From: Streptomyces sp. NBC_00353
Lineage (GTDB): Bacteria > Actinomycetota > Actinomycetes > Streptomycetales > Streptomycetaceae
Assembly: GCF_036108815.1 (NCBI RefSeq)
Contig: NZ_CP107985.1
Coordinates: forward strand, 9,731,501 to 9,795,500
Length of the DNA: 64,000 nt
Reading direction: 5' to 3'
The translations under genes were made by a program, and so were the position numbers. A model generated the notes under the pieces. The model ran no database searches. It was not told where the DNA came from and saw only the letters and a program-made list of their open reading frames with translations. This document shows positions 15,106-24,194 of this stretch, piece after piece. Each line of letters starts with the position of its first letter. Positions within the stretch are counted from its first letter, which is position 1.

Positions 15106-16164
15106 TCATTTCGCCGAACAAGACGACGTCTTATGAGGCGGGTCCCAGGACACGTCTTCCGTGGCCGGTTCGAACGTCCATGCTCCGACGGCGTTCACGG
15201 TCACGAGGCGGTCGAGCGTCGCGGTGAGTATGTTCTGGTCGAGTCCGCAGGTACGGGTCAGGTGATCTGCTTCCATGCTGGTACGACAGGAGCCGGGGGA
15301 GCGGTGCGCAGTGAGTACGAGCGAGGTCAGGCGGTCTGAGGCCGGCAAGGCGCGCAGTCGTGGCTGGGAGACCGCACGCAGGGCCCAGTCGGCGGCCTGG
15401 TGACGGTCGTGCCGGGCGGGTTCCTGGGTGAGGACGGTTGCATCGAGCAGTTGCGCGGCGGCAGTTCTGTGTCCCGTCTGTTCTGTGGGATGTGGCAGGC
15501 GGCGTAGCCAGCGGGCGTTCTCCAGCTCGTCCCAGGGCGCGAGGGTTCGGGCCAGGCGCATGCCGCGGAGCAGTCCGGCCGGGAGATGTACCTGTCCGGA
15601 TGTGTTGCTGCGCAGTGCGCACTGCAGGGCCAGGAGTCGCCCTTCGGCGCTTGCATCCGGGGGAAGCGTGGCCGCGAGATAGCTGAGCATGTCGCGGACA
15701 CGATGCGCTGGAAGGGCGCCATCGGGCAGCCTGGCACACCGTGCCCCGGCGGAACTGGGGCCGGTATCGGGCCTTGCTGGGGTTGATGTGATGGCGGTGT
15801 CGGGGACGATGGCGCTGCCCGGGGTAGAGCTCGCGCAGGCGGCGCAGGCGTCGGCCAGACGCCAGAGACGACCTCCGCGTTCACGCGCGAGGACGAGCAG
15901 GACGGGGCCGGCGCAACCCCGGTGGCGTGGATGCCACCGGCATCCGCGTTCGTGGCACTGGCAGGTGCGCAGGTGCGGGGGCAGCACATCGCGGCGCGCG
16001 TGGTGGGCCAGGTGCGCCAGGACCGCGGGCCGGGCCGCAGCCCCTGCCAGGGCGTGACCGCGTGGTGCGCACAAGGCGCAATAGAGCACGGTTTTGCCCT
16101 GCTGCGGGCGTAGTTCCACGGTCCAGGTGCGCCGTACTGGTGGGCGCAGGGTGCACAGCCTCAT
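15106..16164 (-). CDS. Hypothetical Cys-rich protein
   Basis: This 352-residue protein is not from a family I can name. The N-terminal half is rich in Cys and His (Y-C-A-L-C-A-P-R-G-H, then C-Q-C-H-E-R-G-C-R-W-H-P-R-H-R-G-C), suggesting metal binding. The middle is Ala/Arg-rich and the C-terminal third looks helical, perhaps winged-helix-like. The start at 16164 (M-R-L-C-T-L-R-P-P) is preceded by GGAGGAA about 10 bases away. An upstream in-frame ATG at 16245 would overlap the operator region. It is divergent from the XRE regulator gene and shares its regulatory inverted repeat. Proteins of this kind sit beside XRE/DUF6083 genes in Streptomyces accessory regions, but the role is unknown. Confidence 0.65.
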   Translation of the reverse strand: MRLCTLRPPVRRTWTVELRPQQGKTVLYCALCAPRGHALAGAAARPAVLAHLAHHARRDVLPPHLRTCQCHERGCRWHPRHRGCAGPVLLVLARERGGRLWRLADACAACASSTPGSAIVPDTAITSTPARPDTGPSSAGARCARLPDGALPAHRVRDMLSYLAATLPPDASAEGRLLALQCALRSNTSGQVHLPAGLLRGMRLARTLAPWDELENARWLRRLPHPTEQTGHRTAAAQLLDATVLTQEPARHDRHQAADWALRAVSQPRLRALPASDRLTSLVLTAHRSPGSCRTSMEADHLTRTCGLDQNILTATLDRLVTVNAVGAWTFEPATEDVSWDPPHKTSSCSAK

Positions 16165-16250
16165 GGGGCGCCCGTTCCTCCTGTCTTCAGCCGGGAGCCG
16201 ACCCGCCCCTGGGGGTTGTGGTGAGGGGAGGGGTGTCGGCGGCACACCGT

Positions 16251-16333
16251 AGTGCAGACCTCTGCCCTTCGTGTGGGGCGGTCACCTGCGGAAATAGGGC
16301 AGAGGTCTGCACTGACAGGGCAGGGGTCTGCAC
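16251..16333. promoter_or_regulatory. Perfect 18-bp inverted repeat plus third half-site
   Basis: AGTGCAGACCTCTGCCCT (16251-16268) and its exact complement (16296-16313) are separated by 27 bases. A third, nearly identical half (AGGGCAGGGGTCTGCAC) follows at 16317-16333. Each half contains the smaller palindrome GCAGACCTCTGC. The group sits between the divergent genes at 16164 and 16348, so it is a likely operator for the XRE regulator. Confidence 0.6.
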
Positions 16334-16347
16334 CTTCGGATGGGGGA

Positions 16348-16611
16348 GTGACCAGCTTCCCGCCCGACCCGAACCTCACCGCCCTCCGCCTGGAGCTCGC
16401 GCGGTTGAGGAGCGAACGCGGCTGGACCTACGACGAGCTCGCCCGCCGCACCGGCCTGGCCAGACGCACCCTCATCGAAATCGAGCAGGGCCGCACCATC
16501 GGATCCCTCAAAACCTGGCACGCCCTCGCCCACGCCCTCGACGTGTCCGTCGACCACCTCTTCGCCACCCTCTGCGAAGGACACGAGCGACCCGCCGGGC
16601 CCGCCGAATAG
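16348..16611 (+). CDS. XRE-family DNA-binding regulator
   Basis: This 87-residue protein is almost entirely a Cro/C1-type helix-turn-helix. It reads L-R-L-E-L-A-R-L-R-S-E-R-G-W-T-Y-D-E-L-A-R-R-T-G-L-A at residues 12-37, then R-T-L-I-E-I-E-Q-G-R-T-I-G-S-L-K-T-W as the recognition part, and D-V-S-V-D-H-L-F. There is no ligand domain. The start is the GTG at 16348 behind GGGGGAG; an in-frame upstream start would run through the operator repeats. It probably controls itself and the divergent Cys-rich gene. Confidence 0.85.
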   Translation: MTSFPPDPNLTALRLELARLRSERGWTYDELARRTGLARRTLIEIEQGRTIGSLKTWHALAHALDVSVDHLFATLCEGHERPAGPAE

Positions 16612-16767
16612 CACTGCTGGCCCGGCTGCCGAGGATCACCCGATCCAGTCATCGACGGGAACTCCCGTACGGGAAACTGCACATCAGTCCCGCCCGGTTG
16701 AGCCATCCGCAGGACAATCCGGCACGCTCCCCGTGGCTGCGGCGCGGCGCCTGTCACCTTCGCCGTC

Positions 16768-17633
16768 ATGTCCTCCACTGCCTCATCCGGCCGCCGATGG
16801 GACGGAACACCCGCCCGCCCCCACCGCCAACGTGCCCTGCGCGTCGCCCCCGACAGCCTCACCCGTCTCGTGCGCAGCGCCCAGTCCAGTCGCTGCCGTG
16901 ACTGCGGTAACCGCATCGACTGGTACACCCGCACCGACAACCGCCCGGTCAGCCTTCACCCGCACGAACTCGACGCCACCGCCGTTCCGGTAGCCAGCCG
17001 CTGGCATGTCAGTTCCGGCATCGCCCACCTCGCCGGCGACGGCACCCCCTGGTGCCGCATCCCGCACCTCGCCCTGTGCCCCGCACGCCCCGCCCCCTCC
17101 CCGCTCACCCCGCAGGTCGCCGCACTGCGCCGCCACCTCGCCCTGCACACCCGCCGACTCCTCGACGCCGGCACCCTCACCCCATCCACGCCGGACGCAG
17201 CCTCACCGGCAACCGCCCTGGAGTCCTGCCGCCCGGCCCGGCCCATCGTCCTGCTCCTGCACACCCGCTACCTCGCGGCCCAGCCTGTTGACACCATCCA
17301 GTGTGTAGCCCAGACCCGCCGACGCCACCGCTGCACCCACCCCGTCCTCAGCCCCAGCGCACCGGCCGGCACGTGGACACTCGTCCCCGCCACCACCGGA
17401 CGCAGGCAACTGGCCCGCACCGGCGGCCTGATGGCCGCCTACGACCTCACCCACCTCACCTACGCGGAACAGCTGCGCTGGCGCCACCAACGCTGCCCCA
17501 CCACGCCGCCACCCCGGGCGCAGCCGACCTCGCCCTCGCCGAATGGGAACCCTTCGACCCGCTGCTCCACCACCAGCACATCCACAACCGCCTGCCCACG
17601 ACGGTCCGACACCGCACCCAGGCACGGGCATGA
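16768..17633 (+). pseudogene. DUF6083-type protein, C-terminal frameshift
   Basis: The N-terminal two thirds show the Streptomyces DUF6083 pattern: C-R-D-C-G-N-R-I-D-W-Y, then V-S-L-H-P-H-E-L, W-H-V-S-S-G-I-A-H, and D-G-T-P-W-C-R-I-P-H-L-A-L-C-P. These conserved Cys/His/Trp positions suggest a small metal-binding or nucleic-acid-binding fold. Near 17500 the frame changes. The natural tail A-A-D-L-A-L-A-E-W-E-P-F-D-P-L-L-H-H-Q-H-I-H-N-R-L is encoded in the next frame and ends at 17633. Without the shift the protein would be about 288 residues. The shift sits in a CCCCACCACGCCGCCACC stretch and could be a sequencing error. Confidence 0.6.
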
Positions 17634-18884
17634 GAACCGCACACCACCACACACAGCCGAACTTCACGGAGACGGTGCTCCAGGAGCCCGTTGCCGCGCA
17701 CCTGCCCCGCCTAGACCGTGACCCGGGCGTCGGCAGCGCCGTAGCCGAGCGGCCGCAGGGCGCGACATCGCCCTGGAGCGACTTCCGGCCCATGTCACCT
17801 CGCAGCAATCGCCGGCCGCTGCCGCACACAAGCTCACCACCCCCCGCAACCGACGGAGTATCAGGGTGCTCAACCTGAATCCCACCGACGAACAGACCGC
17901 CGCCGCCGACGCTTTCCATGCCGGCGACCACCTGGCCCTTCAGGCAGGCGCCGGCACCGGCAAGACCAGCACCCTCGCCCTTCTCGCCCACCACACCCGC
18001 CGCCGCGGCCGCTACCTCGCCTACAACAAAGCCATCGCCCAGGACGCCGCTGCCCGCTTCCCTTCTACCGTCACCTGCAAAACCGCCCACGCCCTGGCCT
18101 ATGCGGCTACCGGCTACCACTACGCCCGGCGCCTGAACGCCCCCAGACGCCCCGCCTGGCAGACCGGCCAAGCACTCGGCATCACCAAAACCATCCGCAT
18201 CGGCGAACGCGACCTGTCACCCAAGGCCCTCTCCTACGCCACCCTGCGCACCGTGACCAGCTTCTGCCACTCCGCCGACCCCACCATCACCCGCCACCAC
18301 GTCCCCCGCCTGCGCGGCCTCGAAGACCCCGACCTGCACACCCAACTCGCCCAACACATCGTTCCGTTCGCCCGCCGAGCCTGGACCGACCTCCAGCACA
18401 CAGACGACGGAGCCGTGCGCTTCGACCACGACCACTACCTCAAGATCTGGGCCCTCACCCAGCCCAAAATCAACACCGACTTCCTCCTCCTCGACGAAGC
18501 ACAGGACACCAACCCCGTGGTCGAGGAAATCTTCCTCAACCAGCGCAGCCACGCCCAACTGGTAATGGTCGGCGACTCCGCACAAGCCATCTACCAATGG
18601 CGCGGGGCACGGGACGTGATGACCACCTTCCACGGCACACGACTGGCTTTGTCGAAATCCTTCCGCTTCGGACCCCGTCTTGCGGCCGAAGCCAACCGGT
18701 GGCTCACCATCGCCGGCGCGCCCCTGCGCCTCGAGGGAACCGAGACGATCTGCACCGAGATCGGCCCTGTCGAGCAGCCTGAGAGGGCGGTTTGTGAGTC
18801 ATTGATGCGTTCTGCCGTCACCTGATGGTGTGGGTGGGGGCGGAATCTGCTGGTCCGTGGCCGTTGGTCTGCTGGGGTGGCGGG

Positions 18885-19733
18885 GTGAGTGAACGCAAGC
18901 CGTACCCGAGCGACTTGTCGGACGGGCAGTGGTCGTTGATCGAGCCGGTGATCACGGCGTGGAAGGACCGGCACCGTTCGGTCAGCGGTCACCAGGGCGC
19001 CTACGCGATGCGGGAGATCGTGAACGCGATTCTCTACCAGGGCCGGACCGGCTGCCAGTGGGCCTACCTCCCGCACGACCTGCCGCCGAAGAGTGCGACG
19101 TACTACTACTTCGCCGCGTGGCGCGACGACGGGACCGACCAGGTCATCCATGAACTCCTGCGCTGCCAGGTACGTGAGAGAGCCCGCCGATTAGAGGACC
19201 CGACCCTGGTAGTGCTGGACACGCAGAGCATCCACGTCGCCGCCGGGGTCCCCGCCACCACGACCGGGCGGGACCCGGCGAAACGGGTGCCGGGCCGCAA
19301 GCGGGCACTGGCGGTGGATGTTCTGGGCCTGGTCATCGCCGTCATCGTGCTCGCCGCCAGCACGCATGACAACGCCGCGGGTATCGCCCTGCTGGACCAG
19401 GTCGCCGAACGCACCGGCGGCACTGTCAGCAAGGCGCTCGTCGATCAGGGCTTCAAGAAGCAGGTCGTCGTGCACGGCTCCGGCATGGGTATCGATGTCG
19501 AGATTGTCGAACGCAACCTGCAGGACAGGGGGTTCGTCCCGCAGCCGATCCGGTGGAGGGTCGAGCAGACCTACGGGATCCTGATACTGCACCGGCGCCT
19601 GGTCCGTGACTACGAACACCACCCGGCCTCCTCCGCCTCCCGCGTCTACTGGGCGATGACCCACACCATGACCCGCCGGCTCACCGGCACGATCACCCCC
19701 ACCTGGCGCGACCCGCAGGCCGTGACCGCATGA
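18885..19733 (+). CDS. IS5-family transposase (IS1031 group)
   Basis: This intact 282-residue DDE transposase has an N-terminal DUF4096-like domain (Y-P-S-D-L-S-D-G-Q-W, then R-T-G-C-Q-W-A-Y-L-P-H-D-L-P-P). The catalytic Asp is in V-V-L-D-T-Q-S-I-H, the second Asp in A-L-V-D-Q-G-F-K, and the Glu in W-R-V-E-Q-T-Y-G-I-L. The start is the GTG at 18885 behind a GGGGTGGCGGG stretch. The stop overlaps the start of the next gene (ATGA, 19730-19733), which implies translational coupling. Confidence 0.9.
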   Translation: MSERKPYPSDLSDGQWSLIEPVITAWKDRHRSVSGHQGAYAMREIVNAILYQGRTGCQWAYLPHDLPPKSATYYYFAAWRDDGTDQVIHELLRCQVRERARRLEDPTLVVLDTQSIHVAAGVPATTTGRDPAKRVPGRKRALAVDVLGLVIAVIVLAASTHDNAAGIALLDQVAERTGGTVSKALVDQGFKKQVVVHGSGMGIDVEIVERNLQDRGFVPQPIRWRVEQTYGILILHRRLVRDYEHHPASSASRVYWAMTHTMTRRLTGTITPTWRDPQAVTA

Positions 19734-20134
19734 ACATCCAGCCCCTGCTCGAAGCACTGGATGTCCAGGAAGACGCAGCCCGGACCCTGACCGACGACCT
19801 CCGAACCCAAGCCGAAGAGCTACAGGCCCGACTACGGGAGGCCGAGACCCACCTCGAGCACCTCGCGATCACCCGAAAGACCGTCACCGCCCTCGCCGAC
19901 CGGATCCCTACCCAAACCGCCTCGCCGGACCTGCCCGAGCACCCGGACTACCCCCGCATCCTCGCCGTCTTCAACGAGGCCACCGGCCCCCTCCGCGCCC
20001 GCGACATCTGCGATGCCCTCGACCACGAACTACTGCCGAAGAACATCGAAGGCACCCGCGCCAAGCTGAAACGCCTGGTCAAACTGGACATCCTCACCGA
20101 GGACGACGCCGGCAGCTTCGCCACGAAGCAGTAA
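19730..20134 (+). CDS. Small accessory protein of the IS5 element
   Basis: This 134-residue protein starts inside the transposase stop codon (ATGA). The N-terminal half is a probable coiled coil (A-A-R-T-L-T-D-D-L-R-T-Q-A-E-E-L-Q-A-R-L). The C-terminal half looks like a winged helix-turn-helix (P-R-I-L-A-V-F-N-E-A-T-G-P-L-R-A-R-D-I-C-D-A-L, then G-T-R-A-K-L-K-R-L-V-K-L-D-I-L-T). Similar genes follow IS5-type transposases in actinomycetes. The arrangement suggests a DNA-binding accessory factor or regulator of transposition. The exact role is not known to me. Confidence 0.75.
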   Translation: MNIQPLLEALDVQEDAARTLTDDLRTQAEELQARLREAETHLEHLAITRKTVTALADRIPTQTASPDLPEHPDYPRILAVFNEATGPLRARDICDALDHELLPKNIEGTRAKLKRLVKLDILTEDDAGSFATKQ

Positions 20135-20234
20135 CGGACCAAGTACCGCGATCGGCAACGCTGATACTGCCTCACCCGAAAACGACACTCCACGAACAGC
20201 CTCATGAAAGGTCGGACAAGGCAGGCGTCGAGCG

Positions 20235-20750
20235 TTACTGCGCACCGCTTGATGGCGATCGAAAGCGGGCCACGATCTGGTGTGCGTACTGATCCTCCGG
20301 GCCGAGGTCCTGGACCGCTAGATAGGCCGTCTGGGCTCGATTTGTCTCGCACAAAAGCCGGACAAAGACGTACAGAGCATCACGGTCACCATCTTTGGCG
20401 CGGCTGCGCAGCGCGGCCTCCATCCCCCGCTCGCGAAGCGATCTGTTGAGTCTCCGACGTGCATGGACGTCCGTGCGAGCGAGTTCCATGAGTTCCGGGA
20501 GCCGTTCCGAACGGGCGAGCAAATCCATGTGCCACAGATGGTTGTTGTGCATGTAGCGATCGGTGGAGTAGCACTCGGCCTGGGCGCTTACCAACGTGAT
20601 GGCCGCATCCCAATCCCCGAGTTGTTCCGCTGCCCGGGCCTGCTCGAACCACTCCACAGGACAAGTATCGCGTAGCGCCGCCTCGTACAGCGTGGTGGAA
20701 GTGGTCGCCGATGAAGGTCCACCAGGCCCGCGCCCGCCACCCCTCATCAA
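20235..20750 (-). CDS. Unknown helical-repeat protein, passenger in IS5 element
   Basis: Transcribed toward the accessory gene, this frame encodes up to 171 residues with a clear protein-like composition: A-L-R-D-T-C-P-V-E-W-F-E-Q-A, A-A-E-Q-L-G-D-W-D-A-A-I-T-L, H-N-N-H-L-W-H-M-D-L-L-A-R, and Y-V-F-V-R-L-L-C-E-T-N-R-A-Q. The pattern of paired helices resembles TPR-like repeats. The ATG at 20750 lies within about 20 bases of the element's end, inside the terminal-repeat region, so the true start may be further in (for example the GTG of V-E-W-F). I infer a chromosomal gene captured by the element. No function is known to me. Confidence 0.65.
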   Translation of the reverse strand: MMRGGGRGPGGPSSATTSTTLYEAALRDTCPVEWFEQARAAEQLGDWDAAITLVSAQAECYSTDRYMHNNHLWHMDLLARSERLPELMELARTDVHARRRLNRSLRERGMEAALRSRAKDGDRDALYVFVRLLCETNRAQTAYLAVQDLGPEDQYAHQIVARFRSPSSGAQ

Positions 20751-21376
20751 ATACTCTCAAACCGCCCTCTGACGCCGTCTTGTGCCGCACCAACGTCGGC
20801 GCCATGAACGAAGTCATGCAGCAGCTTGCGGCGGGCCATCGTGTGGCGCTGGTTGGGGGAGGGGAAGCCCTACGCGCCTTGGCCCACGCCGCCAACGACC
20901 TGAAGGAGGGCCGCCGCACCTCGCACCCTGAGCTCGTCCTCTTCCCTACCTGGGGCGATCTGCAGGATTATGCCGAACACGATCCGGCCGGTCGCGAGCT
21001 TCAGCCGCTGATCGAGCTTGTCGACACACATGGAACCGGGGCCATCCTCGCAGCCGTCAACCGGCTCGATGACGAATCCGACGCAGATGTGACTGTGTCC
21101 ACTGCCCACAAGGCCAAAGGCCGGGAATGGCACCGGGTAAGAGTGGCCATCGACTTCACCCCGCCCCAGGACAGCGACGAATACGACGAACATGGCCACC
21201 CCCTGCCTGGACCCATCGATGGTGCCGAGGCCCGTCTCGCCTACGTCGCGGTCACCCGGGCCCGCAACCGCCTGGACGTTGGTGGTCTGTCATGGATCAA
21301 TGCTCATCCCGACGGGCAGACGGCATAAGCATATTGACCCGCCATTCGTTTGGACCATCTGATCGTTGGTCTGCGC

Positions 21377-21458
21377 ATGCCGTTGGCCGACGCGCGGTGT
21401 GCGCGGATCGAGCCGTTACTCCCGGACCGGACCCCGAAGCGGGGCGGGCGGTGGCGGC
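21377..21458 (+). mobile_element. IS5-family transposase fragment (N-terminus)
   Basis: A short frame reading M-P-L-A-D-A-R-C-A-R-I-E-P-L-L-P-D-R-T-P-K-R-G-G-R-W matches the beginning of an IS5-type transposase. It ends within about 30 codons. The rest of the element is absent. Confidence 0.6.
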
Positions 21459-21519
21459 ACCAGGGTCGCAGCGGGTGCACCTGTACCGCGGGCCGGGCAG
21501 GCAGCGGGCCCTCCTCGGC

Positions 21520-22347
21520 TCAGCTGCGTGCGAAGTCGAGCAGGTCGCTGTTGAACTGTTCGGCGAATACGGGCACCATCGACAGGCCGTGAGGGGCGCC
21601 GGGGTAGACCTTGAAGGTTGCGTCCTTGACGAGCTTGGACGACTTGTTGCCCGAGGCCACGATCGGAACGATCTGGTCGTCGTCGCCATGTGCGATCAGG
21701 GTGGGGACATCGAACTTCTTCAAGTCCTCGGTGAGGTCCGTCTCGGAGAATGCCTTGATGCAGTCGTAGGCGCCCTTGATGCCCACCGACATCGACCAGA
21801 GCCAGAACTCGTCGCGGGTGCCCTGGGTGACGGTCGATCCCTCGCGATTGGCGCCGTAGAACGCTGCGCTGAGATCCTTGTAGAACTGTGAACGGTCCTT
21901 CGCGACGCCCGCTCGGATCTCGTCGAAGACCTCGATCGGCAGTCCTTCGGGGTTCGCTTCGGCTTTGAGCATCAGCGGGGGAATCGCGCTGAGCAGCACA
22001 GCTTTGGCCACCCGGCCGGAGCCGTGCTTGCCGAGGTAGCGTGTGACCTCGCCCCCGCCGGTTGAGTGTCCGACCAGGATGGCGTCGCGCAGGTCGAGCG
22101 TTTCGATGAGCGATGCCAGGTCGTCGGCGTAGGTGTCGAGGTTATTTCCGTCCCAGGTCTGGCCGGAGCGTCCGCCGCCGCGCCGGTCGTGGGCGATGGC
22201 CCGGAAACCATTGTCCGCCATCAGTTTCAGCTGGGGGTCCCACGCATCGGCGATCAGTGGCCAGCCGTGGGAGAACACGACCGGCTGGCCCGATCCCCAG
22301 TCCTTGTAGAAGATCTCTGTTCCGTCTTTGGCGGTGACGAAGGGCAT
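21520..22347 (-). CDS. Alpha/beta hydrolase, non-heme chloroperoxidase type
   Basis: This 275-residue cytoplasmic enzyme closely follows the cofactor-free haloperoxidase/esterase family. The oxyanion segment is F-S-H-G-W-P-L, the nucleophile Ser95 is in L-V-G-H-S-T-G-G-G-E-V, the acid is in H-G-D-D-D-Q-I-V-P, and the His is in Y-P-G-A-P-H-G-L-S. The family hydrolyses esters or lactones and can form peracids that halogenate in vitro. The start is the ATG at 22347 (MPFVTAKDGTEIFYKDWGSG), with AAAGGA about 8 bases upstream. The TetR gene about 1 kb upstream on the same strand is the nearest regulator candidate. Confidence 0.92.
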   Translation of the reverse strand: MPFVTAKDGTEIFYKDWGSGQPVVFSHGWPLIADAWDPQLKLMADNGFRAIAHDRRGGGRSGQTWDGNNLDTYADDLASLIETLDLRDAILVGHSTGGGEVTRYLGKHGSGRVAKAVLLSAIPPLMLKAEANPEGLPIEVFDEIRAGVAKDRSQFYKDLSAAFYGANREGSTVTQGTRDEFWLWSMSVGIKGAYDCIKAFSETDLTEDLKKFDVPTLIAHGDDDQIVPIVASGNKSSKLVKDATFKVYPGAPHGLSMVPVFAEQFNSDLLDFARS

Positions 22348-23333
22348 GGTGCGAGTCCTTTCGGACATATCCAGAACACGGTGCTTCGGCGGAGTTCTAT
22401 GCCAGGCCTGAACATGAACTTCCTGCCCACTGTGCCGTGATCGCCGACCAGCAGTAGACGTACGGAGAATCGACGGGGATGGCAGCAGCGAAAGGTGACC
22501 GGAGGAGGATGTCGTCCCAATCACGCTACCCGAGAAGCGGTATATCGGCGCGCCGCCCAGACCAGTGTTCCCCTGCCACAGGACATCGAGCGATTGCGTT
22601 CCCGCAGCCGCGTCGCGAGGCGGCGGCCACCTTGTATTGAGGGCCAACATGTTTCTTGCCCAAGGAACGCACCCTCCTTGCCGAGGTCTTCCCGAATGGG
22701 GCCCCCGCCGTGTGGTCGGCTGGACGACCGCCGAGCATCTGAGGCTGGGGATCGACTTGGTCGCCGACGCTCTCAAAGCCGCATCGCCGCTAGCGCCGCG
22801 GGGTGAGGGCGACCATGGCTGCTGAGTGGGCGGTTGGAGCTGCAGCAGGCGTTGCGGAAGATGCGCCAGCGTTGTAGAAGTCCGCCACGGTCCGCCTAGT
22901 GTTGTCCTGCTGGTTTGCTCCCAACTTCGTCGGGCCTCACTACTTCGATCGAGGCGCTCTCACGCCGTCTCCCTGGAGAAAGCAAGCCCGTTGAGGCGCC
23001 TTGGTTGCTAGGACCTGGGAATCAGGTCCAAAGGCTGATCGCGGACATGATCATTGACGGACACCTGGCGGCGGATGCTCCAGCCGATGGCGATCGCCGC
23101 AAGGAGAAGTCGCGAAAAGCGGCAGACGTGGGCCCTCAACACCACTTGAACGGTCCCGCTCTGATCGGCGGGTGGCCCTGCGACCCAGGCCCTATGCGGT
23201 TGACTCCCACACGCTCGGCGCGAAAGACGTCGGCAATGGCTCTGCACGCCCCACGGGCCAGGGTTGCCGCTCGTCGCGGACGGGGTCGAACACGCCGAAC
23301 ATCGCGCCGCAGGGCGGCCTCACGCGCGTCGGG
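22348..23333. other. Long intergenic stretch, no gene recognised
   Basis: About 985 bases lie between the hydrolase start and the TetR stop. Several frames are open on both strands, but none has a ribosome site together with a recognisable protein. The sequence looks decayed. The promoter of the hydrolase must lie at its left end, just above 22347. Confidence 0.4.
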
Positions 23334-23921
23334 TCAGGGGCGAGGGAGGCTCAACAACGCGGTGCGGCCGATCTGCATGAGTGCCGAGGCGTCCATGTCG
23401 GTCTTGGCGAGGAACTCGATTCCCTGTAGGACCGCGAGCAGCAGGTTGCCCATTTCCTGCGGATCGGCACCTTTGGCCAGGTCGCCTTCCCGTTGTGCAT
23501 CCTTCACACAGGCGGCCAAAAGGTCTTGTGCCTCCTGATAGGTCGCCCGGGCGCGAGAGACCACTTCGGACTCCTGGCCGTGCAGTTCGGAGGTGCTGTT
23601 GGCCAAGAAGCACCCGCGGCGGCAGGCATCATTCGCGTAACCGCCAGCGGCGCCGTCGAGGAGGCGCCCTAGGCGCTCCAGCCCCGAACCAGGTCCGGTG
23701 AGTATCTGCCGGACGCTGTCGAGCTGCTCCCTGCGATAGTCGTCCAGTGTGCGCAGGAAGAGCTGGCGTTTGTCGCCGAACGCCCCGTACAGGCTTCCTT
23801 TGCCCAGTCCGGTGGCTGACATGAGGTGTTCCAGCGATGTAGCCGTATAGCCCCGGTTCCAGAACTGCTCGCGCGCGGACTGTAGAACCTGGTTCTCATC
23901 AAAGCTTCGGGGGCGCGCCAT
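23334..23921 (-). CDS. TetR/AcrR-family transcriptional regulator
   Basis: This 195-residue protein begins MARPRSFDENQVLQSA, then F-W-N-R-G-Y-T-A-T-S-L-E-H-L and G-L-G-K-G-S-L-Y-G-A-F-G-D-K as the helix-turn-helix. The C-terminal domain contains the conserved C-R-R-G-C-F-L-A-N-S-T-S-E-L motif of a TetR subfamily that often controls oxidoreductases and hydrolases. The two Cys residues raise the possibility of redox or electrophile sensing, which is inference. A 16-bp near-palindrome (23941-23956) lies 20 bases upstream of the ATG and is the likely autoregulatory operator. Confidence 0.92.
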   Translation of the reverse strand: MARPRSFDENQVLQSAREQFWNRGYTATSLEHLMSATGLGKGSLYGAFGDKRQLFLRTLDDYRREQLDSVRQILTGPGSGLERLGRLLDGAAGGYANDACRRGCFLANSTSELHGQESEVVSRARATYQEAQDLLAACVKDAQREGDLAKGADPQEMGNLLLAVLQGIEFLAKTDMDASALMQIGRTALLSLPRP

Positions 23922-23940
23922 CCGCCCACTCTAACAGTTC

Positions 23941-23956
23941 TTGACTTTTCAGTCCA
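23941..23956. promoter_or_regulatory. Palindromic operator before TetR gene
   Basis: TTGACT-TTTC-AGTCCA is a 6-4-6 inverted repeat with one mismatch, placed 20 bases upstream of the TetR start codon at 23921. Position and shape fit a TetR autoregulatory site. Binding is not shown. Confidence 0.5.
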
Positions 23957-24194
23957 TTTGCATGAGGGGTCGCTCCCGAGGGTTCCGGTCGGTCGCCCGG
24001 CATGAGTTTCCACGGTGGTTCGCCGACGGCGAGGGGATGAAGGATCTGCCTACGACTCGGTGGTTCTGCCCTTATCGGCGGTCTACCGGTGCCTTCGGCG
24101 CGCGGTCACCTCCCAGATCGTGATCAAGAGGAGGAAGGGCTGCTGGGAGCCCGCTGTGGAGAGGTGGAAAAGATGCCGGGGGGCAACGTGGCGA

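Larger units (their letters stand above)
18783..20769 (+). mobile_element. IS5-family (IS1031-like) element with two passenger genes
   Basis: Imperfect terminal inverted repeats begin GAGGGCGGTTTG at both ends (18783 onward, and the complement ending at 20769), with further similarity inward. The 3-bp direct repeat TGA (18780-18782 and 20770-20772) fits the TNA duplication of the IS1031 group. Inside are a transposase, a small downstream gene overlapping it by ATGA, and a third gene on the opposite strand. At 1,987 bp it is about twice the usual size of the group. Confidence 0.88.
17866..21328 (+). pseudogene. UvrD/Rep-like helicase split by an insertion element
   Basis: The 5' part (17866-18782) encodes superfamily-1 helicase motif I (Q-A-G-A-G-T-G-K-T-S), motif II (L-L-L-D-E-A-Q-D-T-N-P), motif III (G-D-S-A-Q-A-I-Y-Q-W-R-G-A) and motif IV (S-K-S-F-R-F-G). 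The 3' part (20773-21328) carries A-V-L-C-R-T-N, motif V (S-T-A-H-K-A-K-G-R-E-W) and motif VI (Y-V-A-V-T-R-A-R). The insertion at 18783-20769 with a 3-bp duplication splits it between motifs IV and V. Deleting 1,990 bp leaves 1,473 bp, exactly 491 codons, so the gene was intact before the hit. As it stands only a motif I-IV stub of 319 residues can be made. Confidence 0.88.

Noticed and set aside
22915..23538. 207-codon plus-strand frame between the hydrolase and TetR genes
   Set aside because: Its second half is antisense to the TetR gene, and its first half is Arg/Ala-rich without motifs or a ribosome site.
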